Source of the DNA: Pseudomonadota bacterium
GTDB taxonomy: Bacteria > Pseudomonadota > Alphaproteobacteria > Sphingomonadales > Sphingomonadaceae
Length of the DNA: 22,093 bases
Direction of reading: 5' to 3'
Assembly (NCBI GenBank): GCA_023422695.1
Contig: JAFAGN010000204.1
Span: 1 to 22,093, forward strand
The translations under genes were made by a program, and so were the position numbers. Shown here one piece after another: positions 14,252 through 22,093 of the stretch. A model generated the notes under the pieces. It worked only from the letters and a program-made list of their open reading frames with translations, was not told the origin of the DNA and did no database searches. Numbering within the stretch: position 1 is the stretch's first letter; each line of letters starts with the position of its first letter.

Positions 14252-16483
14252 ATGACCAAGGTAAAAATGCGCTGTGGCGCACGTCTGGTGGCTGGCGTGC
14301 TCCTGGCAGGCGTCTCGGCTCCGGCGCTGGCACAGGAGGCGGCGAGCGAAGCCGCGGTCGATGCCGTTGCGGCTGAAACGGTCGATGGCACCGACATCGT
14401 CGTCACCGCGCAAAAGCGGTCCGAACGCCTGCAAGACGTCCCCATCGCGGTCAGCGCGCTCGGCGGCGACTCGCTCGAACGCCAGCGGGTGACGCAGGCC
14501 GACGAACTGGCGAGCAAGATCGTCAACCTCCAGCTCACCTCGACCGTCGGCGACAACACGCCGATCTTTGCACTGCGCGGGGTGTCGATGTCCGACTACA
14601 GCCTGAACCAGGCCAGCCCCGTCGCGACCTATTATGACGAGGTTTACAAGGGCAACTTCGCGTTCCTCGGCGTTGCAATGTACGATCTTGAGCGCGTCGA
14701 GGTGCTGCGCGGGCCGCAGGGCACGCTGTATGGCAAGAATACCACCGGCGGCGCGGTCAATCTGATCAGCCGAACGCCGGTGCTCGGCGATACCGAAGGC
14801 TATCTGAATCTCGGCTATGGCAACTACAACCGCTATGAAGCCAATGGCGCGGTCAGCGTGCCGCTGGGCGAGACATTGGCGGCGCGCGTCGCCTTCACCT
14901 TCGCGCGGGCCGACGGCTGGTTCAAGAACCAGCTTCCGGGCGAACCTGATCTGGCCAGCGTCCGCGAATATGGCGTGCGCGGCAGCCTGTTGTTCGAACC
15001 GAGCGACAGCGCGCGCTTCATCCTGCGCGCCTCGACCAGCTACCAGAATCCGCGCAATTATGGCATTTATGCCCAGCCCGAGGCGGTGAACCGGCCGGGG
15101 CTCGGGCGGCGCGAGATCGAAGCCAATGTCACCGACCGCCGCCGCGCCCGCACCTGGTCGGTTTCGCTGACCGGCACCGTCGATCTCAGCGACACGCTGG
15201 CGATCACCAGCGTGACCTCGTGGGACAAGGGGCGGCTGAATTTCTACGAGGATACCGACGGCACCGCGACCCAGCTGCTCGAAATTCCCTATACCGACCG
15301 CGCGGCGCAATTCGCCCAGGACCTGCGGCTCACCAGCGATTTCGGCGGTCCGTTCAACTTCATTCTTGGTGCCTATTTCAACCGCGAAAAGGTTTACAAC
15401 GAAACGACGTTCGAGATCGGCAAGGATATCGATTCCGATGGCTTGCCCGGCGTCACCGACGCTGATTGCGCGGCTGGTTTTCCCTTGGGCTGTCTGTTTC
15501 GCAACAGCTTCGACCAGCTCAAGAAAAGCTATGCGCTCTATTCGGACGTGAGTTTTGAAGTGACCGACCAGCTGACACTGCGCGGCGGGCTCCGCTTCAC
15601 GCACGACAAGGGGACGCAGAGCAATTTCGAGGCCAATGCCTTTGGTCCGAACGGGGTGCTGGTGACGAATCTCATCCCGCCGTCGCGGCTCGACTACAGC
15701 ACCGAAAATCTGTCGGGCAAGATCGGCGCCGATTACAAGCTCAATCCCGATGTGATGGTCTATGGCAATTACAGCCGCGGCTATCGCGCGCCGAGCTTCA
15801 ACGCGCAGGCCTTTTTCGATCCGTCCGAACTGTCGGTTGCCGAAGCCGAAAAGATCGAGGCATTCGAACTGGGGTTGAAAAGCCAGTTCGCCGACCGCCG
15901 GGTCACGCTCAATCTGGCGGCGTTCCATTATTCGTACAGCAACCAGCAATTCATCAACATCGATCCCGCGACCGCGGCGCAGACGCTGCTCAATATCCCG
16001 CGTTCGCGCATATTGGGCGGCGAGGCCGAGCTGACGGTGCGCGCAAGCGACATGATCACGCTGCGCGCCGGGATCGGCCTGCTCGATACCAAGATCAAGC
16101 GCGGGATCGTCAGCGGCGTCGATGTTCGCGGCAATAACCTGTCCAACGCGCCCAAATTTACGTTTACGGGCGGGATTGATGCGACAGTCATGGACAATGG
16201 CAGCGGCAAGCTGAGCCTGCACGGCGACATCAATTATTCGTCGAGCCAATATTTCGAAGTGCTCAATATCCCCCGGCTGCGGCAGGACAGCTATGTGATG
16301 CTGGCCGGACATATCGATTGGGAATCGGCCGACGGCCGCTGGAACGCTTCGATCTGGGGCAAAAACCTCACCAACAAATTCTATTTCACGTCGCGTGTCG
16401 ATCTGCTTGCGGGTTTCGGTTTCGACTATAATCATGTCGGAACTCCGCGAACCTATGGCGTGACCGTCGGCACGAAATTCTGA
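14252..16483 (+). CDS. TonB-dependent outer-membrane receptor
   Basis: This 743-residue outer-membrane transporter is powered by TonB-ExbBD. It has a signal peptide ending APALA-Q (residue ~27), a TonB box DIVVTAQ at 48-54, and a plug domain with VEVLRGPQGTLYGKNTTGGAV. A long 22-stranded-barrel region ends in the Phe-terminated VTVGTKF expected for barrel insertion. The start at 14252 has GGGGAGG about seven bases upstream. The receptor sits 25 bases after the second cytochrome and 13 bases before an aldehyde dehydrogenase. It is therefore inside the amine-oxidation operon and most likely imports the pathway substrate rather than iron. In sphingomonads, receptors of this type often take up aromatic or terpenoid compounds. 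The substrate is unknown. Confidence 0.93.
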   Translation: MTKVKMRCGARLVAGVLLAGVSAPALAQEAASEAAVDAVAAETVDGTDIVVTAQKRSERLQDVPIAVSALGGDSLERQRVTQADELASKIVNLQLTSTVGDNTPIFALRGVSMSDYSLNQASPVATYYDEVYKGNFAFLGVAMYDLERVEVLRGPQGTLYGKNTTGGAVNLISRTPVLGDTEGYLNLGYGNYNRYEANGAVSVPLGETLAARVAFTFARADGWFKNQLPGEPDLASVREYGVRGSLLFEPSDSARFILRASTSYQNPRNYGIYAQPEAVNRPGLGRREIEANVTDRRRARTWSVSLTGTVDLSDTLAITSVTSWDKGRLNFYEDTDGTATQLLEIPYTDRAAQFAQDLRLTSDFGGPFNFILGAYFNREKVYNETTFEIGKDIDSDGLPGVTDADCAAGFPLGCLFRNSFDQLKKSYALYSDVSFEVTDQLTLRGGLRFTHDKGTQSNFEANAFGPNGVLVTNLIPPSRLDYSTENLSGKIGADYKLNPDVMVYGNYSRGYRAPSFNAQAFFDPSELSVAEAEKIEAFELGLKSQFADRRVTLNLAAFHYSYSNQQFINIDPATAAQTLLNIPRSRILGGEAELTVRASDMITLRAGIGLLDTKIKRGIVSGVDVRGNNLSNAPKFTFTGGIDATVMDNGSGKLSLHGDINYSSSQYFEVLNIPRLRQDSYVMLAGHIDWESADGRWNASIWGKNLTNKFYFTSRVDLLAGFGFDYNHVGTPRTYGVTVGTKF

Positions 16484-16496
16484 TCGGAGAGAGTCG

Positions 16497-17906
16497 ATGT
16501 CTGATTACAAGATGCTGATCGGCGGGCGGCTGGTTGACGGCGACCATGCGATGGACGTCGTCAATCCGGCGACCGAAGAGGTCTTCGCGACTGTCGCGCG
16601 CGCGTCGGAACGGCAAGCCGATGAAGCGATCGAGGCCGCGGCGAGCGCCTTTCCCGGCTGGGCTGAAACCCCGATGGCGGAGCGGCAGGCAAAGGTCAGC
16701 GCGCTCGCCGACGCGATCGTCGCCAACGTCGACAGGCTGGCGCGCGCCCTGACGCAGGAACAGGGCAAGCCGCTGGCCGAAGCGCAGGGCGAGATCGCGT
16801 GGGCGGAGGGCTATCTTCGCCATTATGCGACGCTCAAAATTGCCGAGCGGACGATTCAGGACGACGCGAACGGACTGATCCAGGTCCGGCGCAAGCCGCT
16901 CGGCGTCGTCGCGGGGATCATTGCGTGGAACTTCCCGCTGCTCGTCGCCTGCTGGAAGATTGGCCCCGCCGTCATCGCGGGCAATACGATCGTTTTGAAA
17001 CCTGCGCCAACGACGCCGGTCACCGCATTGATACTGGGCGAACTGTGCCGCGATATCTTTCCGGCGGGGGTGGTCAACATCATCACCGACGCCAATGATT
17101 TGGGTGGCTACCTGACCGCCGATCCGCGCATCGCGAAGGTCGGCTTCACCGGCTCGACCGCCACGGGCAAGAAGATCATGGCGAGCGCCGCCGACGGATT
17201 GAAGCGGCTGACACTCGAGCTCGGCGGTAACGATCCCGGCATCGTCCTCGACGACGTCGATGTGCGCGCCACCGCGCAGGGCATTTTCAATGCCGCCTTC
17301 CTCAACTGCGGGCAGGTCTGCCTTGCGATCAAGCGCGCCTATGTCCACGACAGCATCTATGACGCAATGTGCGACGAACTGGCGCGACTGGCCGAAGCGG
17401 CAGTGGTCGATGACGGGCTGGCGCAGGGGGCGCAGATCGGGCCGATCCAGAACAAGGCGCAATATGAAAAGGTAAAGGCCTTTCTGGAAAGTGCGCGCCG
17501 CGACGGGACGATCGTCGCGGGCGGCGAGGTCATCGACCGCGCCGGATACTTCCTGCGCCCGACGATCGTGCGTGATGTGACCGACGGCGATCAGATCGTC
17601 GACGAGGAACAGTTTGGGCCGATCCTGCCCGTCATCCGCTTTTCGGACGTCGACGACGTTGTGGCGCGTGCCAACGCTTCACCCTATGGCCTTGGCGCAT
17701 CGGTCTGGTCGCGCGATGTCGAGCGCGCACTGACGGTCGCGAGCCAGATCGAAAGCGGTTCGGTCTGGGTCAACCAGCATGTCGCGATCGGGCCGCACAT
17801 CCCGATGGCGGGGGTCAAATCCTCGGGGCTTGGGGTCGAGCAATCCGAAGAAGGGCTGGCCGAATATACCCAGCTTTCGGTGATCAACGTGGCGCGCGGC
17901 GGATGA
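16497..17906 (+). CDS. NAD(P)-dependent aldehyde dehydrogenase
   Basis: This 469-residue cytoplasmic aldehyde dehydrogenase should oxidise the aldehyde released by the amine dehydrogenase to a carboxylic acid. Catalytic features are intact: N145 in AWNFP, the cofactor turn FTGSTATGK from F217, the general base E241 in LELGGND, and the nucleophile C275 in NCGQVC. The C-terminal EEQFGPILPV and SGVKSSGLG-type (VKSSGLGVEQS) segments are also present. There is no signal peptide, so the aldehyde has to cross the inner membrane first. GGAGAG precedes the ATG, and the stop overlaps the next ligase by four bases (ATGA). Phenylacetaldehyde or an aliphatic aldehyde are plausible substrates given the neighbours, but specificity cannot be read directly. 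Confidence 0.93.
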   Translation: MSDYKMLIGGRLVDGDHAMDVVNPATEEVFATVARASERQADEAIEAAASAFPGWAETPMAERQAKVSALADAIVANVDRLARALTQEQGKPLAEAQGEIAWAEGYLRHYATLKIAERTIQDDANGLIQVRRKPLGVVAGIIAWNFPLLVACWKIGPAVIAGNTIVLKPAPTTPVTALILGELCRDIFPAGVVNIITDANDLGGYLTADPRIAKVGFTGSTATGKKIMASAADGLKRLTLELGGNDPGIVLDDVDVRATAQGIFNAAFLNCGQVCLAIKRAYVHDSIYDAMCDELARLAEAAVVDDGLAQGAQIGPIQNKAQYEKVKAFLESARRDGTIVAGGEVIDRAGYFLRPTIVRDVTDGDQIVDEEQFGPILPVIRFSDVDDVVARANASPYGLGASVWSRDVERALTVASQIESGSVWVNQHVAIGPHIPMAGVKSSGLGVEQSEEGLAEYTQLSVINVARGG

Positions 17907-19495
17907 GCGAAGCTTTCGACTGGAACCCGCCGACGAACTATAATTTCGCGCGCGACGCGATCGACCGGCTGGCGCAGGAACGACCGGGTGATCGTGCGAT
18001 ATTGTGGACCGACGGCGCGGGCGGCGTTGCCGACCGCAGCTTTGCCGAGCTGTCGGAGCATAGCGCTCACGCTGCGGCGGTGCTCAAGGCGGCGGGTGTC
18101 TGCCGCGGCGATACGGTCCTGATCCTGATGTCGCGCGAGATCGAATGGTGGGAGCTGATGCTCGCCTGCCTGCGGCTCGGCGCGATTGCGTCGCCGGGGA
18201 CGGTGCAGCTGACCCCCAAGGATATCGCCTACCGCTGTCAGGCGGCGAACGCGCGCTGTATCATCGCCGGGGTCGATGTCGCGCCGCGCGTCGACGAAAC
18301 GCCGGTCGATGCCGCGATTCCGCTGATCCATATCGGCGGCGCTCGAACTGGATGGCTTGATTACAATCAGGCAAAGGCTGCTACCGAACCACTGGCCGAC
18401 ATCGTCGATACCGCGTTCGACGACCCGGCGCTCTGCTATTTCACCAGCGGGACGACGGGGCAGCCCAAGATGACGATTCACGGCGCGGGCTATCCGCTCG
18501 CGCACGAGATTACCGGGCGCTTCTGGCTCGATCTCGGCCCTGGCGATCTGCACTGGAACATGTCCGACACCGGCTGGGCGAAGGCGGCATGGAGCAGCCT
18601 GTTCGCGCCCTGGCTGATGGGCGCCGCGATTTTCGTGAACCACGCGCCGGGGTTCGATCCGGCCGCCGCGATGGACCTGCTTGAACACCATCCCGTGACG
18701 ACGCTGTGCGCTCCGCCGACCGCCTATCGCATGTTCGTGCGCGGCGATCTCGAAAGCAGGACGTTCGAGCACCTGCGTCACTGCGTCAGCGCGGGCGAGC
18801 CGCTCAATCCCGAGGTCATCGATCTTTGGAAGAAAGCGACCGGGCTCGACATAAACGATGGCTATGGCCAGACCGAAACGGTCCTGCTGTGCTGCAACCG
18901 CGCGGGTTCCGCGCGGCAGGGCGCGATGGGACGCCCGACCCCGGGCATCGACCTGGCGGTGATCGACCATGACGGCGGCATCTTGCCAGCGGGCGAGGAA
19001 GGCGACATCGCGCTGCGCATCGGCGAACGCCGTCCGCCGGGACTGTTCCTTGGCTATCGCGGCGATCCCGACCGCACGGCCAGCGTCTTCCGCAATGGGT
19101 GGTATCTGACCGGCGACCGCGCGACCGTCGACGAGGACGGTTTCTTCTGGTTTGTCGGGCGCGCCGATGACGTGATTCTGTCCTCCGGCTACCGGATCGG
19201 CCCTTTCGAGGTCGAAAGCGTGTTGTTCGAGCATGAAGCGGTGGCCGAAAGCGCCGTCGTCGCCAGTCCCGACCCGACACGCGGCGAGGTTGTCAAAGCT
19301 TTCGTAGTTCTTGCCGCTGGACATAGCCCGTCGGACGAGCTTGCCTCGGCCCTGCAGGATCATGTGAAGCGGACGACCGCGCCGTATAAATATCCACGCC
19401 GTATCGAATTTGTCGACAGCCTGCCCAAGACCGTGAGCGGCAAGATCCGGCGCAAGGAATTGCGCGACAATGAATTCAGGAACGCAATGGCATGA
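17903..19495 (+). CDS. Acyl-CoA synthetase, ACSM-like medium-chain/aryl type
   Basis: This 530-residue AMP-forming ligase should convert a free acid to its CoA thioester. Motifs are FTSGTTGQPK at 180-189, GYGQTET at 320-326, TGDR at 403-406, SSGYRIGPFEVES in the hinge region, and catalytic K514 in VSGKI. The segments WNMSDTGWAKAAWSSLFAPWLMG and SAGEPLNPEV are characteristic of the ACSM group (medium-chain and benzoate-type ligases) and the related acetyl-CoA synthetases. It overlaps the aldehyde dehydrogenase and the next ligase by four bases at each end, so it is part of the same transcript. It probably activates the acid made by the aldehyde dehydrogenase. It differs clearly from the other two ligases in the window. 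Confidence 0.9.
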   Translation: MSEAFDWNPPTNYNFARDAIDRLAQERPGDRAILWTDGAGGVADRSFAELSEHSAHAAAVLKAAGVCRGDTVLILMSREIEWWELMLACLRLGAIASPGTVQLTPKDIAYRCQAANARCIIAGVDVAPRVDETPVDAAIPLIHIGGARTGWLDYNQAKAATEPLADIVDTAFDDPALCYFTSGTTGQPKMTIHGAGYPLAHEITGRFWLDLGPGDLHWNMSDTGWAKAAWSSLFAPWLMGAAIFVNHAPGFDPAAAMDLLEHHPVTTLCAPPTAYRMFVRGDLESRTFEHLRHCVSAGEPLNPEVIDLWKKATGLDINDGYGQTETVLLCCNRAGSARQGAMGRPTPGIDLAVIDHDGGILPAGEEGDIALRIGERRPPGLFLGYRGDPDRTASVFRNGWYLTGDRATVDEDGFFWFVGRADDVILSSGYRIGPFEVESVLFEHEAVAESAVVASPDPTRGEVVKAFVVLAAGHSPSDELASALQDHVKRTTAPYKYPRRIEFVDSLPKTVSGKIRRKELRDNEFRNAMA

Positions 19496-21174
19496 CCGAC
19501 AGCATCGTTCGCGGTAGCACAGACGCCGCGCTGATCGAAATGACGATCGGGGACTGCTTCGATCAGACAGTCCGGCGCTATCCCGATGACGAGGCGTTGA
19601 TCGTCCGGCATCAGGACGTGCGCTGGACATGGCGTGAGCTGAAAGCGCTTGTGGATGCGGTCGCCGCTGGGCTGGTGGAGCGCGGGCTGAAGCCGGGGGA
19701 CCGCGTCGGGATATGGGCACCAAATTGCGCCGAATGGGTCGTCGTCCAGTTCGCGACGGCAAAGGCGGAGTTGATCCTCGTCAATATCAATCCGGCCTAT
19801 CGCATTGCCGAGGTCGAATATGCGCTGAAAAAGGTCGGCTGCGCAGCGCTCATCCTCGCGCCATCGCACAAGAGCAGCGATTATATCGCGATGATCGGTG
19901 AGCTCGCGCCCGAACTCGCATCGTCGCTGCCTGGTATGCTGCAGGCGCCGCGGCTACCCGACCTGCGGCTCGTCGTGGTGCTGGGCGAGGCGGAGCACGC
20001 GGGCTGTCTGCCGTTTGCGGCGCTGACGAGCGACGCCATCGATTTGTTGTCGGACATCCGGCCCGATCCCGGCGCGGCGGTGAACATCCAGTTCACCAGC
20101 GGTACGACCGGCTTTCCCAAAGGCGCGACACTGTCGCACCGCAGCATCCTCAATAACGGGGCGTTCGTCGGGGCGCGGATCGGCCTGTCGGCTGCTGACC
20201 GGCTGTGCATTCCGGTACCGCTGTACCATTGTTTCGGAATGGTGATGGGCAATCTGGCGTGCACGGTTCACGGCGCGACCATGGTCTATCCAGCAGAGGC
20301 TTTCGACCCGCGGGCGGTGCTGGAAACGGTCGAAGCGGAGCGCTGCACCGCGCTCTATGGTGTGCCGACGATGTTTATCGCCGCGCTTCAGGATCCCGAA
20401 TTCGACCGCTTCGACCTGTCGTCGCTGCGCACCGGAATCATGGCGGGATCGCCATGCCCGATGGCGGTGATGCGCGAGGTGATCGACCGGATGCATATGG
20501 ATGAGGTCACCATCGCCTATGGCATGACCGAGACCAGCCCGGTGAGCTTTCAGAGCGCCACGGATGACCCGCTCGACTTGCGCGTGTCAACGGTCGGGCG
20601 CGTGCAGCCGCATCTGGAGGTCAAGCTGGTCGACCTGGCCGGCGAGATCGTCCCGCGCGGGCAGACGGGCGAGCTTTGCACGCGCGGCTATTCGGTGATG
20701 ATCGGCTATTGGGACGATGCCGAGCGTACCGCCGATGCGGTGGACGCCGACGGATGGATGCACACCGGCGATCTCGCGACGATCGACGACGCCGGCTATT
20801 GCCAGATCGTCGGGCGGATCAAGGATATGGTGATCCGCGGCGGCGAGAATATCTACCCGCGCGAGATCGAGGAATATCTGATGACGCATCCCGACGTCGT
20901 CGATGCCCAATGCGTCGGCGTCCCCGACGAGAAATATGGCGAGGAATTATGCGCCTGGGTCCTCCTGCGCACCGGCGCTTCGCTGACCACCGACGAGCTG
21001 CGCGATCATTGCCGGGGGCGAATCGCGCATTTCAAGATCCCGCGCCATATCCTGTTCGTCGACAGCTTTCCGATGACCGTCACCGGCAAGGTCCAGAAAT
21101 TCGCCATGCGCGAACAGACCGTCCAGTTGCTGAAGGAGACGGCCCAGCCCGCGGCGGCCGGACGCCGGGCCTAA
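19492..21174 (+). CDS. Acyl-CoA synthetase, FadD/ACSF2-like
   Basis: This 560-residue AMP-forming ligase is of the long/medium-chain fatty acid type. It has FTSGTTGFPKGATLSHRS from F201, YGMTETSP from Y343, TGDLATID from T425, RGGENIYPREIEEYL near 449-463, and catalytic K533 in VTGKVQKF. The N-terminal segments WAPNCAEWVVVQFATAKA and NINPAYR are typical of the ACSF2/FadD3-like branch. It starts in an ATGA overlap with the ACSM-like ligase and appears to be the last gene of the operon. Two successive ligases of different branches suggest either two acid substrates or two steps, for example activation before and after side-chain shortening. No beta-oxidation gene is present in this operon. Confidence 0.9.
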   Translation: MTDSIVRGSTDAALIEMTIGDCFDQTVRRYPDDEALIVRHQDVRWTWRELKALVDAVAAGLVERGLKPGDRVGIWAPNCAEWVVVQFATAKAELILVNINPAYRIAEVEYALKKVGCAALILAPSHKSSDYIAMIGELAPELASSLPGMLQAPRLPDLRLVVVLGEAEHAGCLPFAALTSDAIDLLSDIRPDPGAAVNIQFTSGTTGFPKGATLSHRSILNNGAFVGARIGLSAADRLCIPVPLYHCFGMVMGNLACTVHGATMVYPAEAFDPRAVLETVEAERCTALYGVPTMFIAALQDPEFDRFDLSSLRTGIMAGSPCPMAVMREVIDRMHMDEVTIAYGMTETSPVSFQSATDDPLDLRVSTVGRVQPHLEVKLVDLAGEIVPRGQTGELCTRGYSVMIGYWDDAERTADAVDADGWMHTGDLATIDDAGYCQIVGRIKDMVIRGGENIYPREIEEYLMTHPDVVDAQCVGVPDEKYGEELCAWVLLRTGASLTTDELRDHCRGRIAHFKIPRHILFVDSFPMTVTGKVQKFAMREQTVQLLKETAQPAAAGRRA

Positions 21175-21359
21175 GCCGAGGACTCCCACGGGCCGAAGGG
21201 CGGCGCGGGGAAGGCGCTGAAACATCCGTTTCGGAGAAATACGACGTCGAGGGCGGCCGCTCTTTGCGACTTTCCGGCTGTTTCCCTCGCGCTTCCACTT
21301 CTGCACCGCCATCGGCGAAGGTCCGAACCGGACCCGGATTTCCGTGACAGGCCGAAACA
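21175..21359. other. Non-coding stretch after the amine operon, with a weak terminator-like stem
   Basis: This stretch has no supported gene. GGTCCG (21320-21325) and CGGACC (21329-21334) form a 6-bp stem with a 3-nt loop, followed by CGGATTT. It has the shape of a weak terminator on + for the amine operon, but the T-run is short. GAAAC/GTTTC near 21219-21233 is a second, weaker stem. GC content drops sharply just after this stretch. Confidence 0.3.
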
Positions 21360-21521
21360 TCTCTCTATAATTATAAATATAGTGCGCGAAGTATGACTAT
21401 ACTTCTATGTATAGTTATTTACTTTAATCATTGCAACTTGTTAACTTCATGATCGTATAGGCATTTGCTTGTACGATTATTTTTCAATGCGGGCGTGGGG
21501 GATAGTTCAGGAGTTATCGAC
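21360..21521 (+). promoter_or_regulatory. AT-rich regulatory leader of the SCPU gene with alternative hairpins
   Basis: About 120 bases here are strongly AT-rich in an otherwise GC-rich window. GAAGTAT (21388-21394) pairs with ATACTTC (21399-21405). ACTATAC (21396-21402) pairs with GTATAGT (21409-21415). The two dyads overlap, so only one hairpin can form at a time. A third dyad, ATCGTA (21452-21457) and TACGAT (21472-21477), lies nearer the gene. The region must hold the promoter of the SCPU gene, and the dyads are candidate operators or leader structures. The ribosome site AGGAG lies eight bases before the GTG start at 21522. Confidence 0.5.
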
Positions 21522-22064
21522 GTGCGCAAAAACATGGTTTTTTCACTGATCGGCGTCTCTGCATTGCTTTCGGCGGCGCCGGCCCATGCCGACATCACCG
21601 GGACGATCGACGCGACGATCACGCTGGAGGCCGGCTGCATCATCAACGGCCAGAATTACGACGACGGGTCGACTGGCGTCGATTTCGGCACGCTCGATTT
21701 CGGTACCCAGAACACCTTGTTCACGCAGACCGATGCACAGGTGCTGAGCGGCGCAACGGGTTTCACGATCCAGTGCAGCAACGGCGTCACCCCCACGCTG
21801 TCGTTCGACGCAGGGCAGAATGATGGGTCGGGCGCGGGCACGGGCCTGCATGCGATGGCGCATCAGACCGCCGCCGGGCAGTTCGTGACCTATAATCTCT
21901 ATTCGGATGCCGGCCGCACGGCGATAATTCCGGTCGGCGGCGACATCGTCCTGGCCGGCGACGGGTCGGTGCAGACGGTCAATGTTTATGGCCGCGCTTT
22001 CGGCGAGGCCGGGCTGACGCCCGGCATCTATACCGATGTCGTGACGGTGGTGGTCGAGCTTTAG
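21522..22064 (+). CDS. Spore coat protein U (SCPU) domain protein, probable archaic chaperone-usher pilin
   Basis: This 180-residue secreted protein has a signal peptide (KNMVFSLIGVSALLSAAPAHA, cleavage after residue 23) and a single SCPU/Csu-type pilin domain. Two cysteines, C39 in EAGCIING and C85 in FTIQCSNG, probably form the conserved disulfide. VDFGTLDFG and the C-terminal GIYTDVVTVVVEL beta-strand are characteristic. I chose GTG at 21522 because AGGAG lies eight bases upstream and the signal peptide then starts normally; the ATG at 21465 would add 19 unlikely residues. Such genes usually open csu-like operons for adhesive pili, followed by more SCPU genes, a chaperone and an usher. Those would be beyond the right edge. 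It is unrelated to the amine operon. Confidence 0.88.
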   Translation: MRKNMVFSLIGVSALLSAAPAHADITGTIDATITLEAGCIINGQNYDDGSTGVDFGTLDFGTQNTLFTQTDAQVLSGATGFTIQCSNGVTPTLSFDAGQNDGSGAGTGLHAMAHQTAAGQFVTYNLYSDAGRTAIIPVGGDIVLAGDGSVQTVNVYGRAFGEAGLTPGIYTDVVTVVVEL

Positions 22065-22093
22065 CCCCCCGGCTCACAGCGATGCCCCGCCCC

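Noticed and set aside
14111..16435. Antisense open frame of 774 codons opposite the TonB-dependent receptor
   Set aside because: It is even longer than the receptor gene, but it is an Arg/Ile-rich mirror product of high-GC codon bias with no recognisable domain. The + frame has a signal peptide, TonB box and barrel end.
17684..19762. Antisense open frame of 692 codons opposite the ACSM-like ligase
   Set aside because: It has Arg/His/Gly-rich composition, matches no family and spans three real gene boundaries. The + strand ligase has all core motifs.
1..22093. CRISPR arrays, tRNA or rRNA genes, insertion sequences
   Set aside because: I looked for regularly spaced repeats, cloverleaf-like segments and transposase motifs, and found none that could be supported.

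Overview
The window looks like chromosomal DNA from an alphaproteobacterium, most likely a sphingomonad (Sphingopyxis/Novosphingobium type). The reasons are high GC content, dense ATGA-overlapped gene starts, a long TonB-dependent receptor with the sphingomonad-style 'IVVTAQKR' TonB box, and many acyl-CoA and aromatic catabolism genes. The genus is an inference; no rRNA or tRNA marker is present.

Layout from left to right. (1) 1-542: the C-terminal NADP(H)-binding domain of a transhydrogenase beta subunit (pntB), cut by the window edge, followed by a strong unexplained hairpin at 612-652. (2) 818-5258: an acyl-CoA synthetase on + converges on an ACAD10/11-like acyl-CoA dehydrogenase and an MFS carboxylate-type transporter on -. 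Together these could take up, activate and oxidise an organic acid. (3) About 5418-9540: a phage-derived island on - with a ParB-domain DNA methyltransferase, a DUF5681 protein (candidate small terminase) and a large terminase. No portal, capsid, tail, integrase or lysis gene is visible. A hairpin-plus-T terminator lies at its left end and a leader with repeated GGGAA/TTCCC motifs at its right end. (4) 9627-10461: a TetR regulator (-) with a TTG start, divergent from the next operon across a palindromic operator. (5) 10462-21174: ten tightly packed + genes. They encode the large subunit of a tryptophan-tryptophylquinone (TTQ) amine dehydrogenase, MauE, MauD, the TTQ light subunit, two small c-type cytochromes, a TonB-dependent receptor, an aldehyde dehydrogenase, an ACSM-like acyl-CoA synthetase and a FadD/ACSF2-like acyl-CoA synthetase. 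(6) 21175-22064: an AT-rich leader with alternative hairpins, then a secreted spore-coat-U (SCPU) domain protein, typical of the first gene of an archaic chaperone-usher pilus operon.

The large operon reads as one pathway. The receptor brings a substrate across the outer membrane. The periplasmic dehydrogenase (MauE and MauD help fold the disulfide-rich light chain) oxidises an amine to an aldehyde plus ammonia and passes electrons to the cytochromes. The cytoplasmic aldehyde dehydrogenase makes the acid, and one or both ligases make the CoA thioester. The light chain looks more like aromatic amine dehydrogenase (Aau) than methylamine dehydrogenase (Mau): it has 14 cysteines in an Aau-like arrangement and Gly-rich sequence before the core. 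The operon carries no mauG or mauF, so TTQ maturation must use a factor elsewhere or a different route. This operon and the stand-alone methyltransferase/terminase island are the most interesting parts of the window.
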